The translations under genes and the position numbers were made by a program. Source: Shewanella sp. KT0246 (GTDB lineage: Bacteria > Pseudomonadota > Gammaproteobacteria > Enterobacterales > Shewanellaceae). Taken from it: a stretch of DNA of 64,000 nt. The notes under the pieces are model-generated. The model searched no databases. It saw only the letters and a list, made by a program, of their open reading frames with translations, and was not told the origin of the DNA. This document shows positions 30,170 through 38,807 of the stretch, piece after piece. Where the stretch lies: contig NZ_BPEV01000023.1 in NCBI RefSeq assembly GCF_019654955.1, forward strand, positions 26,182 through 90,181, written 5' to 3'. The number at the start of each line of letters is the position of its first letter. Position 1 is the stretch's first letter.

Positions 30170-30697
30170 ATGACCAACTATCTGGTCGTTACTGCTATGG
30201 GCTCTGATCGCCCAGGTTTAGTAAGTCGCCTAGCCCGTTTAGCCAGTGAATGTGATTGTGACATAGTCGATAGCCGTATGGCTTTATTCGGAAATGAATT
30301 CACCCTGATCATGATGATCTCAGGATCTTGGGCTGCAATAACTAAGATAGAAACCCTATTACCTAGCTTAAGTGTTGAACTTGAGTTACTTACGGTAATG
30401 AAGCGCACCTCAAAGCATACACCTAAGAATTTTGTATCTCGAATCGAAGTCAGTGTAAACGGACAAGATCAACGAGGTACGATGAAGCGTATTACTGAGT
30501 TTTTAGCAGATCGCTCATTAGATTTAGCAGCGGTACGTTCTCATGCCGATGATGATAATTTAACTCAAACCATTTTGTTTACGATTAACGTGCCTGAAAA
30601 AGTTGATCTATTAAAGCTTGAGAAAAGTATTCAAGAACTCGCAAATGAGCTTTCTTTAGATTGTTCCATCAATCACATGCAGGCCAGTGAAAAGTAA
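30170..30697 (+). CDS. gcvR: Glycine cleavage system transcriptional repressor GcvR
   Basis: Protein of 175 residues made of two ACT domains (about 3-85 and 92-170), starting YLVVTAMGSDRPGLVSRLARLA. In E. coli GcvR binds GcvA and glycine and turns the gcv operon off when glycine is low; it does not itself need to bind DNA. A strong ribosome site (GAGGAAAATCC-ATG) is present. It is followed by bcp 22 bases later and is divergent from dapA, as in E. coli, which supports the assignment over other ACT proteins. Confidence 0.93.
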   Translation: MTNYLVVTAMGSDRPGLVSRLARLASECDCDIVDSRMALFGNEFTLIMMISGSWAAITKIETLLPSLSVELELLTVMKRTSKHTPKNFVSRIEVSVNGQDQRGTMKRITEFLADRSLDLAAVRSHADDDNLTQTILFTINVPEKVDLLKLEKSIQELANELSLDCSINHMQASEK

Positions 30698-30719
30698 AAA
30701 TAACAAATAAGGACTTTAC

Positions 30720-31193
30720 ATGAATACCCTAACAGTTGGTGATTTAGCACCGCAATTCTCTCTACAAAACCAATTTGACGAAACGATTGCGTTAACTGAC
30801 GCTTTAAAAAAGGGTCCAGTATTAGTGTATTTCTACCCTAAAGCATCCACTCCAGGTTGTACTGTTCAGGCTCAAGGGCTTCGTGACAGTAAAGCAGAGC
30901 TAGCAAACCACAAAGTAACGGTATTAGGTCTAAGTCCAGATCCAGTGGCTAAATTACTTAAATTTAATGATAAGCAGGAACTAAACTTCTCATTGCTTAG
31001 CGATGAAGACCACGCCATTGCCGATGCATTCGGTGTATGGGGCGAGAAAAAGTTTATGGGTAAAATTTATGATGGTATCCACCGTTTGAGCTTCTTAATC
31101 GGGCAAGACGGTAAAGTTGCTCACGTATTTGATAAATTCAAAACTAAAAATCATCATGAAGTCGTGTTATCTGTGATTGCTGAACAAAAATAA
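30720..31193 (+). CDS. bcp: Thioredoxin-dependent thiol peroxidase Bcp
   Basis: Peroxiredoxin of 157 residues that reduces hydrogen and organic peroxides. The peroxidatic cysteine lies in STPGCTVQAQGLRD (near residue 46). In E. coli Bcp the same stretch reads TVQACGLRD, where the second cysteine is the resolving one; here that position is glutamine, so this is a one-cysteine type at that site. The rest (SLLSDEDHAIADAFGVWGEK, MGKIYDGIHRLSFLI) is ordinary. AAGGAC precedes the start and gcvR lies 22 bases upstream, so both are cotranscribed. Confidence 0.95.
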   Translation: MNTLTVGDLAPQFSLQNQFDETIALTDALKKGPVLVYFYPKASTPGCTVQAQGLRDSKAELANHKVTVLGLSPDPVAKLLKFNDKQELNFSLLSDEDHAIADAFGVWGEKKFMGKIYDGIHRLSFLIGQDGKVAHVFDKFKTKNHHEVVLSVIAEQK

Positions 31194-31208
31194 AACGAAT
31201 TAAAGTAA

Positions 31209-31242
31209 ACAAGTACAAGTACAAGTACAAGTACAAGTACAA
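31209..31242 (+). repeat. ACAAGT hexanucleotide tandem repeat
   Basis: Five perfect copies of ACAAGT (31209-31238) plus ACAA, in the untranslated region between the bcp stop and its terminator. The tract is outside any reading frame. Confidence 0.97.
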
Positions 31243-31265
31243 ACGAATAAAATAACTTGATGATT

Positions 31266-31300
31266 AAAAAGGCTTCGTTAATACGAAGCCTTTTTTGTTT
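31266..31300 (+). terminator. gcvR-bcp terminator
   Basis: Stem GGCTTCGT (31271-31278) and ACGAAGCC (31283-31290) with loop TAAT, extended by A and T runs on the two sides. It can work in both directions and lies between convergent bcp and the antiporter gene. Confidence 0.93.
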
Positions 31301-31326
31301 CTATATGCCAGTAGCTGAAATAACCT

Positions 31327-33261
31327 TTACTTGGGCTCGTTTTCTTCAAGCTCGGAAGTTGCAGTTGTTTGAGCTTCTTCTTGTTCAATTGTTGCCTGTT
31401 TAGAATCTTCATCAGCAGCTGACTCTCGCTCAGCGACTTCTTTTAAATTACGCTGAATCACGTCTTGCTCTTGTGCTTCTGCAGGCAGCAAACTAATCAG
31501 CTCAATTCCCACTGGCAATTCCCTATCAGCACCAGAGATAATTTTCACTTTTTGATCTTTGGTGAGATAAATCAGCGGCATGGCAGTTTCACCATAACGC
31601 TCTTTGAAATCCTGTAGGGTAAAGTTATCCGTAATATTGGTAACTTTTATTACCGCACCTTTCGCCATATAACTGGCAATACGCGCGTAAGAAACAGACT
31701 CACCAAATAAGCATAACCGTTTTAAATAAGATTCAGACAATTGATGCCTTGCACTTCCGCCTTCTGCATTGTTTAAACCATAAACTTTTTGAGTACCCAA
31801 TAAGTCTTGAAAATGAAAACTGACCAAGGGGTTTAATTGTCGATATGGCGATAATATTAATACGCGGCCAATGCCACTTAAGTCCATAAAGTTTTCGGCA
31901 TGTTCAGAAGCTGGATTACCAAAATAAACAGGAATGTTAGCCATACGTGCTTGGCGAATATTGTCCCAGTTATTATCAGCAAGCATCACCTTTACATTTT
32001 TCTCGGTTAGAACTTTAGCAAGTTCGCGAGAAAATTTAGATGCGCCAAATAATAACAAACCCTGTGACGAATCAGCCTTAACACCAAGAAACTTTGCCCA
32101 CGGCCCGGCTGTTAAACTTTGAATTACCACGGTGCCAATAATAATTAAAAACACCAATGGCACAATTGAACTTGCCCCATTAACGCCGATGGCTTCAAGC
32201 TTAATTGCAAATAAAGATGAAATAGCAGCTGCGACAATACCGCGTGGGGCAACCCAGCTTAAAAACCATTTATCTGACCTTGATAAACTGGTGCCGATAC
32301 CTGATATCCAAATGCTTAATGGTCTTGCCACCAGCATTACAACCATTAGTACTCCAACACCGCCCCAGCCAAGATCTAACATAGCAGTTGAGTTTAATCG
32401 CGCAGCTAATAAGATAAAAAGCGCAGAGATTAACAATACCGTTAGGGTTTCTTTGAATTCTAAAATATCAGCAATATCAACCCCGCGCATATTAGCAAGC
32501 CATATCCCCATAACAGTTACCGTTAATAAACCTGACTCTTCTTGAATTAAATTAGAACCAACAAACATGCCTAACATAATGGTCAACACAGCGGTATTTT
32601 TAAGATAATGAGGAAATACTGTCGTTCTCAACGCAATACCAATTAAATATCCTGCAATAGCGCCTAAGCCAAAACCGAGCAACAAGGTCATACCTAGTGC
32701 TGATAAGACATGTGTCGTAGGATCGGCCGCAGCAGCTACCGCAATATATTCATACACTAAAACGGCCAGTATCGCGCCAATAGGGTCGATGACAATACCT
32801 TCCCAACGTAAGATGCTAGCAAGGTTCGATTTAGGTCTTACAGTCCGTAACATAGGGACAATTACGGTTGGACCAGTTACCACAACTAAAGCGCCAAATA
32901 AGAGCGCCATCGGCCATTCAAAGCCTAATAACCAATGCGCTGCTGGTGCAATACAAGCCCAAGTGATAAATGCACCAAAAGTGACTAAATTTGTCACCAT
33001 ACGTCCATGGTCTTTGATTTCTTTGAAATTAAGGGTCAGCGCACCTTCAAATAAGATAACCGCCACACCTAATGAAATAATGGGAAATAACAAATCACCA
33101 AAAATTGCATCAGGATTTAAAATATCTAACCCAGGTCCGAGCAGTAAACCACATAACAATAGCGGCAAAATTGCGGGTAAACGCAACTTCCACCCTACCC
33201 ACTGACACAATAGAGACAAGACGCCAATTAACGCTAGCATGCCTGTGATGTGTTCGACCAT
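31327..33261 (-). CDS. CPA-type cation:proton antiporter with TrkA-N-like domain
   Basis: Protein of 644 residues. About twelve membrane spans fill residues 5-395, with the antiporter-type segments VILFEGALTLNFKEI, VVTGPTVIVPMLRTVRPK and GIVIDPIGAILAVLVYEY (acidic residue in the ion path). Residues about 400-520 form a soluble Rossmann-like TrkA-N/RCK domain (LLLFGASKFSRELAKVL, VMLADNNWDNIRQA), which could sense a nucleotide. A TrkA-C-like part and an acidic tail (EEAQTTATSELEENEPK) end the protein. It should exchange Na+ or K+ for H+ across the inner membrane; which ion cannot be told. AAGGAT precedes the start. It is transcribed alone. Confidence 0.9.
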   Translation of the reverse strand: MVEHITGMLALIGVLSLLCQWVGWKLRLPAILPLLLCGLLLGPGLDILNPDAIFGDLLFPIISLGVAVILFEGALTLNFKEIKDHGRMVTNLVTFGAFITWACIAPAAHWLLGFEWPMALLFGALVVVTGPTVIVPMLRTVRPKSNLASILRWEGIVIDPIGAILAVLVYEYIAVAAAADPTTHVLSALGMTLLLGFGLGAIAGYLIGIALRTTVFPHYLKNTAVLTIMLGMFVGSNLIQEESGLLTVTVMGIWLANMRGVDIADILEFKETLTVLLISALFILLAARLNSTAMLDLGWGGVGVLMVVMLVARPLSIWISGIGTSLSRSDKWFLSWVAPRGIVAAAISSLFAIKLEAIGVNGASSIVPLVFLIIIGTVVIQSLTAGPWAKFLGVKADSSQGLLLFGASKFSRELAKVLTEKNVKVMLADNNWDNIRQARMANIPVYFGNPASEHAENFMDLSGIGRVLILSPYRQLNPLVSFHFQDLLGTQKVYGLNNAEGGSARHQLSESYLKRLCLFGESVSYARIASYMAKGAVIKVTNITDNFTLQDFKERYGETAMPLIYLTKDQKVKIISGADRELPVGIELISLLPAEAQEQDVIQRNLKEVAERESAADEDSKQATIEQEEAQTTATSELEENEPK

Positions 33262-33457
33262 GTGTATATCCTTATAAAAGCGCTATTTGTTTTAGTCGTT
33301 TTTTTAAATGTCTATCTTTAATAAAATACTAAATACTGAAGTAGAGCAAGTGATATTAATACAATAGACGCAATTAATTAAAATTTTATTAACATCATAA
33401 GATGTTGATTTGAAATACGTAAAAGTGATGAACTAAACAAGGAGTTGAATTTTAGAC

Positions 33458-33488
33458 ACAAAAAAGCCCTTGTCATATGACAAGGGCT
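33458..33488 (-). terminator. Terminator of the tRNA-Asp pair
   Basis: Perfect 24-base palindrome, arms AGCCCTTGTCAT (33465-33476) and ATGACAAGGGCT (33477-33488), followed on the minus strand by TTTTTTGTGTC. It lies nine bases downstream of the second tRNA. Confidence 0.93.
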
Positions 33489-33496
33489 GATCTGTT

Positions 33497-33573
33497 TGGC
33501 GGAGCGGACGGGACTCGAACCCGCGACCCCCGGCGTGACAGGCCGGTATTCTAACCAACTGAACTACCGCTCC
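33497..33573 (-). tRNA. tRNA-Asp (GTC), distal copy
   Basis: 77-base tRNA on the minus strand. The acceptor arm GGAGCGG pairs with CCGCTCC, the discriminator is G and CCA is encoded. The D arm contains AGTTCAGTTGGTTAGAA, the anticodon loop CTGTCAC gives anticodon GTC, and the T arm is GCGGGTTCGAGTCCCGT. It is identical to the copy 50 bases upstream. Confidence 0.98.
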
Positions 33574-33623
33574 TAAACTGTGTTATCTGTTAAAACAGAT
33601 GAACAAAATCTAAGTAACTTAAC

Positions 33624-33700
33624 TGGCGGAGCGGACGGGACTCGAACCCGCGACCCCCGGCGTGACAGGCCGGTATTCTAACCAACTGAACTACCGCTCC
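33624..33700 (-). tRNA. tRNA-Asp (GTC), proximal copy
   Basis: 77-base tRNA with the same structure and sequence as its neighbour: anticodon GTC in CTGTCAC, encoded CCA end, T loop TTCGAGT. It is the first of two in one transcript, 17 bases downstream of a good promoter -10 box. Confidence 0.98.
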
Positions 33701-33716
33701 ACTTAAGTTGCGAAGA

Positions 33717-33745
33717 ATAATAGAGATGTCGTCAAAAACCGTCAA
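33717..33745 (-). promoter_or_regulatory. Sigma-70 promoter of the tRNA-Asp operon
   Basis: On the minus strand TTGACG (33740-33745) and TATTAT (33717-33722) are separated by exactly 17 bases, followed by TCTTCGC. Transcription would start a few bases before the mature 5' end at 33700. Confidence 0.85.
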
Positions 33746-34020
33746 CCATTTTTTTCACCTTTTTGACTGTTTAGCTAAAAAATGTTCAACCAAGCTTAAT
33801 TCATGTACTTTTTGTGCGTAAAAGAGTCAAGATTCTAAAGCGACAAACTAAAATTAAAATAATGAGATGGCAGTTTTGAGTTTTACTTAGTGATTAATTA
33901 ACAAGCGTTGGGCCGAATGTTCCCATTTTTAGCAGGTATTGAAGAAAAAGTTTAATTGAAATCAGAAGTAATGGAGTCACTACTGCAACCCCATATTTCG
34001 ATATAGGTGTGTTTTATCAG
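33746..34020. other. Intergenic region upstream of the tRNA promoter
   Basis: These A+T-rich bases between the tRNA promoter and the end of the TIGR03503 gene hold no gene. I see no clear terminator for the TIGR03503 gene in it and no other recognisable signal. Confidence 0.6.
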
Positions 34021-35319
34021 CTATTTTTCATCTGGCATGGTTAAATCTAAATCATCGATAGTAGATTCTTGACTCTCTTCTCCAGCCCCCTCTTGCTCCA
34101 GTCGCAGTTTGGTTGCTGCTAACGCTTTATTTAGCGCCTGTTTTTTACGCCAAATAATTAAGCCTAAAATACCGATCACCAACAAGGTGCCATTTACCAC
34201 TAAAATCCAGAATATAGCCTTCTTTTTTGCAGCCGCTTCTTCTTTTGCTGCTTGAATTGCCGCTCGCTGAGCTAATTCTTCCGCCGTGGGTGGCGGCGCA
34301 GGTGGCTCAATTAAATTGAAAAACTGCTCAGGCAAATCAAGTACAATTTCGCGACCTTCTATTGTGGTCGAAACTGCAGACCCTTTAATTCGGTAGCTGC
34401 CAAAATCAGTGACCGCAGGAATCGCGAGTAAGGTTTCTTTAAATTGAACCTCATTTAAACTTACTGGAAGTTTAAGACCTGCAGGCCCGACGATATCAAA
34501 GTGAAAATGAGTCTGTTCAAGTTGTAACACTTCATCATCAACAACCAGCTGAATATGCCATACCCCGTTTAACTTATCTTCAGGCTCGATAATATCGACT
34601 GCTATCGGTTTTTCCGAGAGATAAAAGGGATAACTAACCTCTCGCTGAAATATATTATTTCTTGCTTCAACCGTTAACGTATAATTTCCCCAAGGTTGAT
34701 TGAGGTTTTTCTTACCCGTAAAGATGCCATCATCAGGGACTTCATCAAGCCCTTCACCGTTATCTTTATAAGACCCCACAATGATAGTACCAGTAGTAAA
34801 ATTAGCGTCGGTATTCTTATGATGACTGGCAAATTTAACAGTCCACTCAATCATGTAATCAAGACCCGGCAACCTAACAGTTAAACCGTCTCCGAGTAAC
34901 CGTGAAGTGACCTTAAGGCGTTCACCTTGAAATAAAGGTTGAGGAATTGGTTCGACATCAATTTCAAGTTTAGAAACTTTCTGAATGCTGGAGTTAGGCG
35001 CTAGATTGCCTAAAAGCTGCCAAGGACCAGGCATAGGCTTGGGGATTTTTATCATGTCACCCGTTAAGCCATCAACCCACTTAACAGATTCAGGGTGCCT
35101 ATCTGAATACCATTTAGAACCGTCGGGTAAAATGACAATTACGGGGGCTGAGCCGTATTCTCGTTGAACAAGTAATGTAAGCTCATCAACCATATGATCA
35201 ATTCTGAATCTATTTTTAAGTTCAGTGGCTTGGGTATATGGCACAGCAAAAACAGATTGGGGCAGCAGGCCACCAACCAATATTAACAATGACAATAAAT
35301 AGGGGCTAAATCCTTTCAT
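34021..35319 (-). CDS. TIGR03503-family exported, membrane-anchored protein
   Basis: Protein of 432 residues with a signal peptide (about 1-25, cut after VFA), a long periplasmic beta-rich region (about 26-350) and one C-terminal membrane span (about 370-391, AIFWILVVNGTLLVIGILGLII) followed by a basic stretch and an acidic tail (EESQESTIDDLDLTMPDEK). The layout is that of a type I membrane protein with its bulk outside. Segments such as VILPDGSKWYSDRHPESVKW and DEVPDDGIFTGKK fit the TIGR03503 family, which I know only as a conserved family of unknown function from marine gammaproteobacteria. It lies 23 bases after dnaQ on the same strand, so they may be cotranscribed. Confidence 0.8.
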   Translation of the reverse strand: MKGFSPYLLSLLILVGGLLPQSVFAVPYTQATELKNRFRIDHMVDELTLLVQREYGSAPVIVILPDGSKWYSDRHPESVKWVDGLTGDMIKIPKPMPGPWQLLGNLAPNSSIQKVSKLEIDVEPIPQPLFQGERLKVTSRLLGDGLTVRLPGLDYMIEWTVKFASHHKNTDANFTTGTIIVGSYKDNGEGLDEVPDDGIFTGKKNLNQPWGNYTLTVEARNNIFQREVSYPFYLSEKPIAVDIIEPEDKLNGVWHIQLVVDDEVLQLEQTHFHFDIVGPAGLKLPVSLNEVQFKETLLAIPAVTDFGSYRIKGSAVSTTIEGREIVLDLPEQFFNLIEPPAPPPTAEELAQRAAIQAAKEEAAAKKKAIFWILVVNGTLLVIGILGLIIWRKKQALNKALAATKLRLEQEGAGEESQESTIDDLDLTMPDEK

Positions 35320-35342
35320 TAATTAGCGCATTACCTTAAGTA

Positions 35343-36077
35343 TTAGGCTTCGCCTCTCCAGAGGCATTTTCCTGATTTTTGGACCAAATCCAATCGTTGG
35401 TCATGTGATACTAATTCATCGGCCGTAGCTGAGATCACTTTAAGATTAAACGCATTTTGTTCCACTAATTGAATACCGCCACCTTCTTGACCTGCCTTTT
35501 CGTTGGACAAATTAAACTTAATTTGACCACCTGTCATAATCAAATAGACATCGGCAAGAATTTCAGCATCCAATAACGCGCCGTGATAAGTACGGCGTGA
35601 CAAGTCGATACCATAACGACGACACAATGCATCAAGGTTGTTCTTTTGCCCAGGGTGCAAATGCTTGGCAACGACTAATGAATCAAGAATGCCACAGATG
35701 TCAGCTGTCTTTGGACCTACTGGCTGTAAATGAGCAAACTCATGGTCCATAAAGCTAATATCGAACGGTGCGTTGTGTGCGACAATTTCAGCACCATCAA
35801 TGAAATCAATAAATTCTTGGGCTATTTGATGAAAGCGTGGTTCTTTAGCGACTCTCTCATCGGTGATCCCATGAACTTCAATCGCTTCAGGGTCAATTAA
35901 CTGACCTGGATTAATGTATTGATGATAAGTACGACCAGTCAATTTACGGTCTATCACTTCTACACAACCAATTTCAATAATGCGATGGCCAATATATACA
36001 GGCCCACCCGCTTGGTTCATACCAGTTGTTTCTGTATCTAAAATAACCTGGCGGCTTGCGCTAGAAATAATATTCAT
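35343..36077 (-). CDS. dnaQ: DNA polymerase III epsilon subunit DnaQ
   Basis: Proofreading 3'-5' exonuclease of 244 residues. The DEDDh motifs are visible: VILDTETTGM (Asp14, Glu16), VAHNAPFDISFMDHEF in the second motif, and YHGALLDAEILADVYL in the third. The C-terminal part after about 185 is the shorter segment that binds the alpha subunit. It is divergent from rnhA, exactly as in E. coli, where the two promoters overlap. Length is normal (E. coli 243). Confidence 0.97.
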   Translation of the reverse strand: MNIISSASRQVILDTETTGMNQAGGPVYIGHRIIEIGCVEVIDRKLTGRTYHQYINPGQLIDPEAIEVHGITDERVAKEPRFHQIAQEFIDFIDGAEIVAHNAPFDISFMDHEFAHLQPVGPKTADICGILDSLVVAKHLHPGQKNNLDALCRRYGIDLSRRTYHGALLDAEILADVYLIMTGGQIKFNLSNEKAGQEGGGIQLVEQNAFNLKVISATADELVSHDQRLDLVQKSGKCLWRGEA

Positions 36078-36125
36078 AGGTAACTCAATTAATTGTTATA
36101 TGTTTAGGTATAATTGCCGACATTA

Positions 36126-36624
<499 letters not shown>

Positions 36625-36720
36625 AATTTTGTATATTCTAGATTCTTAACTTTACAATCTTGATTTTAAACTATTGATTTTTAAAATATGTCTTAAGAAA
36701 TGCGCCTTAAATTAACATTC

Positions 36721-37470
36721 TTAAGGCTCGTTAGGTTGAGACGGCTGCGAACAAGGCAAGGTAGAGTGACCTGATCTGCCCGCTGTAGATGCTGGTGCCC
36801 ATTGTGGTGCTCTCGCCTTTTTCTTTTCTCTAATTGGCGTAAGCGGTGATTCCATTTTACGTGCCACAATCAAATAAACACTGCCAATTCCTGGTAACCA
36901 ACGCTCAATTCGATTTTGCCACCATGTCCCTTGGTTTATATCCCCAATTAATGGATGATAGATAAAGCGTTCATCTTGAAGTATTTGATAACCTAACAAC
37001 CCTAGCCAATCTTTTACCCTAGCAGGCATAAAAAACTGTCCTGACCAGGGAATTTTAGTTTGATATTTGGGTAATAACTTCCCCATAAACGCAGTACTTA
37101 CTGGGTTAAAACCGCAGATAAAGATATACCCACCGCTTATCATGACGCGATCGACTTCTCTCAATAAACGATATGGGTCTTGTTCAAACTCGATAAGAAA
37201 ACTCATTAACACCGCATCCATAGAACCACTATTGAGTGGTAAATGATGCGGATCAGCTATAATTGAAGCGCCTTCACCATCATGAATTGAAAAGTGTCGT
37301 GAAATGTTGCAATGAAGACTAGATATTTGGTGGCTTAATGGCCCAAGTTTTAATAGATGATAACCGAAAATCCTTGGCCACCAACAGGCTAACTTCTGTT
37401 CAACAGCCACTTGAATTTCATCGCCACAGGGTAATTGTTGCCAATCGTGCAGTTTCTCATTTATCGACAT
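36721..37470 (-). CDS. yafS: YafS-like class I SAM methyltransferase
   Basis: Protein of 249 residues from the ATG at 37470, supported by GAGGG ten bases upstream; an ATG eleven codons earlier has no ribosome site. The methyltransferase core shows an Asp/Glu-rich pattern IIADPHHLPLNSGSMDAVLM and FEQDPYRLLREVDRVMISGG. The place in the dnaQ-rnhA-yafS-gloB-mltD order matches E. coli yafS, whose target is unknown. The last 45 or so residues are a basic, Pro/Ser-rich tail (EKKKARAPQWAP then SGHSTLPCSQPSQPNEP) outside the methyltransferase fold. Confidence 0.85.
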   Translation of the reverse strand: MSINEKLHDWQQLPCGDEIQVAVEQKLACWWPRIFGYHLLKLGPLSHQISSLHCNISRHFSIHDGEGASIIADPHHLPLNSGSMDAVLMSFLIEFEQDPYRLLREVDRVMISGGYIFICGFNPVSTAFMGKLLPKYQTKIPWSGQFFMPARVKDWLGLLGYQILQDERFIYHPLIGDINQGTWWQNRIERWLPGIGSVYLIVARKMESPLTPIREKKKARAPQWAPASTAGRSGHSTLPCSQPSQPNEP

Positions 37471-37873
37471 GAACAATTTACCCTCAAGGTTTTTGCGACT
37501 CATTTGAGTATAACGATTTTTATATTAAAGTCGTTAAGCTATCTCAATAATATTATTGTAATGAGATCAATGAGTAAATTTAGTCACTGTTTACATTTAG
37601 TGACGCTGCGAAGGCAAGAGCTATCCATTTAGTTACAGAACAATAAGTAATGTTGAGCGACGCAGTCACTCTCTACTAGTATCATTTTTAAAATAGTTCA
37701 GTTCTAACATACTTAGTCGCTTTACAAAAAAGTGCTAATTAAATAATTAATGTAAAGCATTCTGGCAATGAATAGTTATAGATGACAAGGTACTTCCTTT
37801 TTTAATCATCAGGGATTGGTGTCTTAAAGATAATCCGTTAATCTGTAGATTCTTATTTTATCAAGGTGCTTCC
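37471..37873. other. Divergent intergenic region yafS / gloB
   Basis: About 400 bases of A+T-rich sequence with no gene that I can support. It must carry the yafS and gloB promoters. No operator or RNA structure stands out; the gloB ribosome site (AAGGTGCTTCC-ATG) lies at its right edge. Confidence 0.6.
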
Positions 37874-38665
37874 ATGCTTTCAGTTATTACGATCCCGGCT
37901 TTCAATGACAATTATATTTGGTTATTTCATCAAGCTGACTCAAATAAAGCTTATGTTGTTGATCCGGGCTGCGCAAAAAGTGTATTAAGTTATTTGCAGG
38001 GTGCTGAAGCTCAAGGAAACAAATTGGATTTAGTCGGTATTTTAATTACTCACCATCATGCGGATCACACAGGTGGTATCGCAGAGCTTCAAAAAGCCTA
38101 TCAAAACCAACTCAATGTTTATGGGCCAAGTAAAGAAAACATCGATGGATTAACTGAGTTAATTGACCACGAACAATCACTATTACTCCCTTTTATTGCT
38201 AATCCAGTGAATGTAATTGAAGTACCAGGCCATACATTAGGCCATATTGCATACAGTATCGAAGATGCCCTGTTTTGTGGAGATACACTTTTCAGCGGAG
38301 GTTGTGGTCGTTTATTTGAAGGCAGCCCAGAACAAATGTCGGCGTCGTTATCAAAATTATCATTACTAGATAAAGATACAAAAGTATACTGTGCTCATGA
38401 ATACACCCAAGCTAATTTAGCCTTCGCTATGGCGGTTGAGCCTAATAACCCTCAATTGCAACAGTATAATCAGTCTGTTCTAGATGCCAGAATGAACAAT
38501 ATTTCAACAATCCCTACAACTATTGCAACAGAGTTAGCAATAAACCCGTTTTTAAGAAGTCACTGTACGGAAATCAAACAATCCATTTCGCAGCAGTTTA
38601 ATGTGAACAATCCTACAGATATACAGACATTTACCTTGCTAAGACAGTGGAAAAACAATTTTTAA
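37874..38665 (+). CDS. gloB: Hydroxyacylglutathione hydrolase (glyoxalase II) GloB
   Basis: Metallo-beta-lactamase-fold enzyme of 263 residues that hydrolyses S-lactoylglutathione to lactate, the second step of methylglyoxal removal. The metal-binding motif THHHADHTGG lies near residue 56, with the further ligands in VPGHTLGHIAY, FCGDTLFSGGCGRLFEG and VYCAHEYT. The C-terminal helical domain binding glutathione is present to its usual end (FTLLRQWKNNF). Position between yafS and mltD is as in E. coli. Confidence 0.97.
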   Translation: MLSVITIPAFNDNYIWLFHQADSNKAYVVDPGCAKSVLSYLQGAEAQGNKLDLVGILITHHHADHTGGIAELQKAYQNQLNVYGPSKENIDGLTELIDHEQSLLLPFIANPVNVIEVPGHTLGHIAYSIEDALFCGDTLFSGGCGRLFEGSPEQMSASLSKLSLLDKDTKVYCAHEYTQANLAFAMAVEPNNPQLQQYNQSVLDARMNNISTIPTTIATELAINPFLRSHCTEIKQSISQQFNVNNPTDIQTFTLLRQWKNNF

Positions 38666-38807
38666 AAATTAGAACAAGGCTAAGCAAACGCAACTTAGCC
38701 AAGACAACAAGCGGGTTTTGCTCTACAATGCCGCTTCAATTTTGACCAATACTTTAGGCTTACAATCTTGTTAAGCCTGTTTGCAAGACTTAGGAATATC
38801 GTTTTCG

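Noticed and set aside
31209..31242. ACAAGT repeats considered as a CRISPR or REP element
   Set aside because: The units are contiguous hexamers without spacers or dyad structure and no cas genes are present.
32132..32545. A 137-codon open frame antisense to the antiporter gene
   Set aside because: It mirrors membrane-span codons of the antiporter and has no ribosome site or recognisable motif.
33497..33700. tRNA-Asp pair considered as an integration site of a mobile element
   Set aside because: No integrase, no partial tRNA copy as att repeat, and the flanks hold ordinary chromosomal genes.
38678..38700. GGCTAAG / CTTAGCC hairpin after gloB considered as a terminator
   Set aside because: It is followed by AAGACAACAAG and not by a T run; mltD may simply be read from gloB or from its own promoter.
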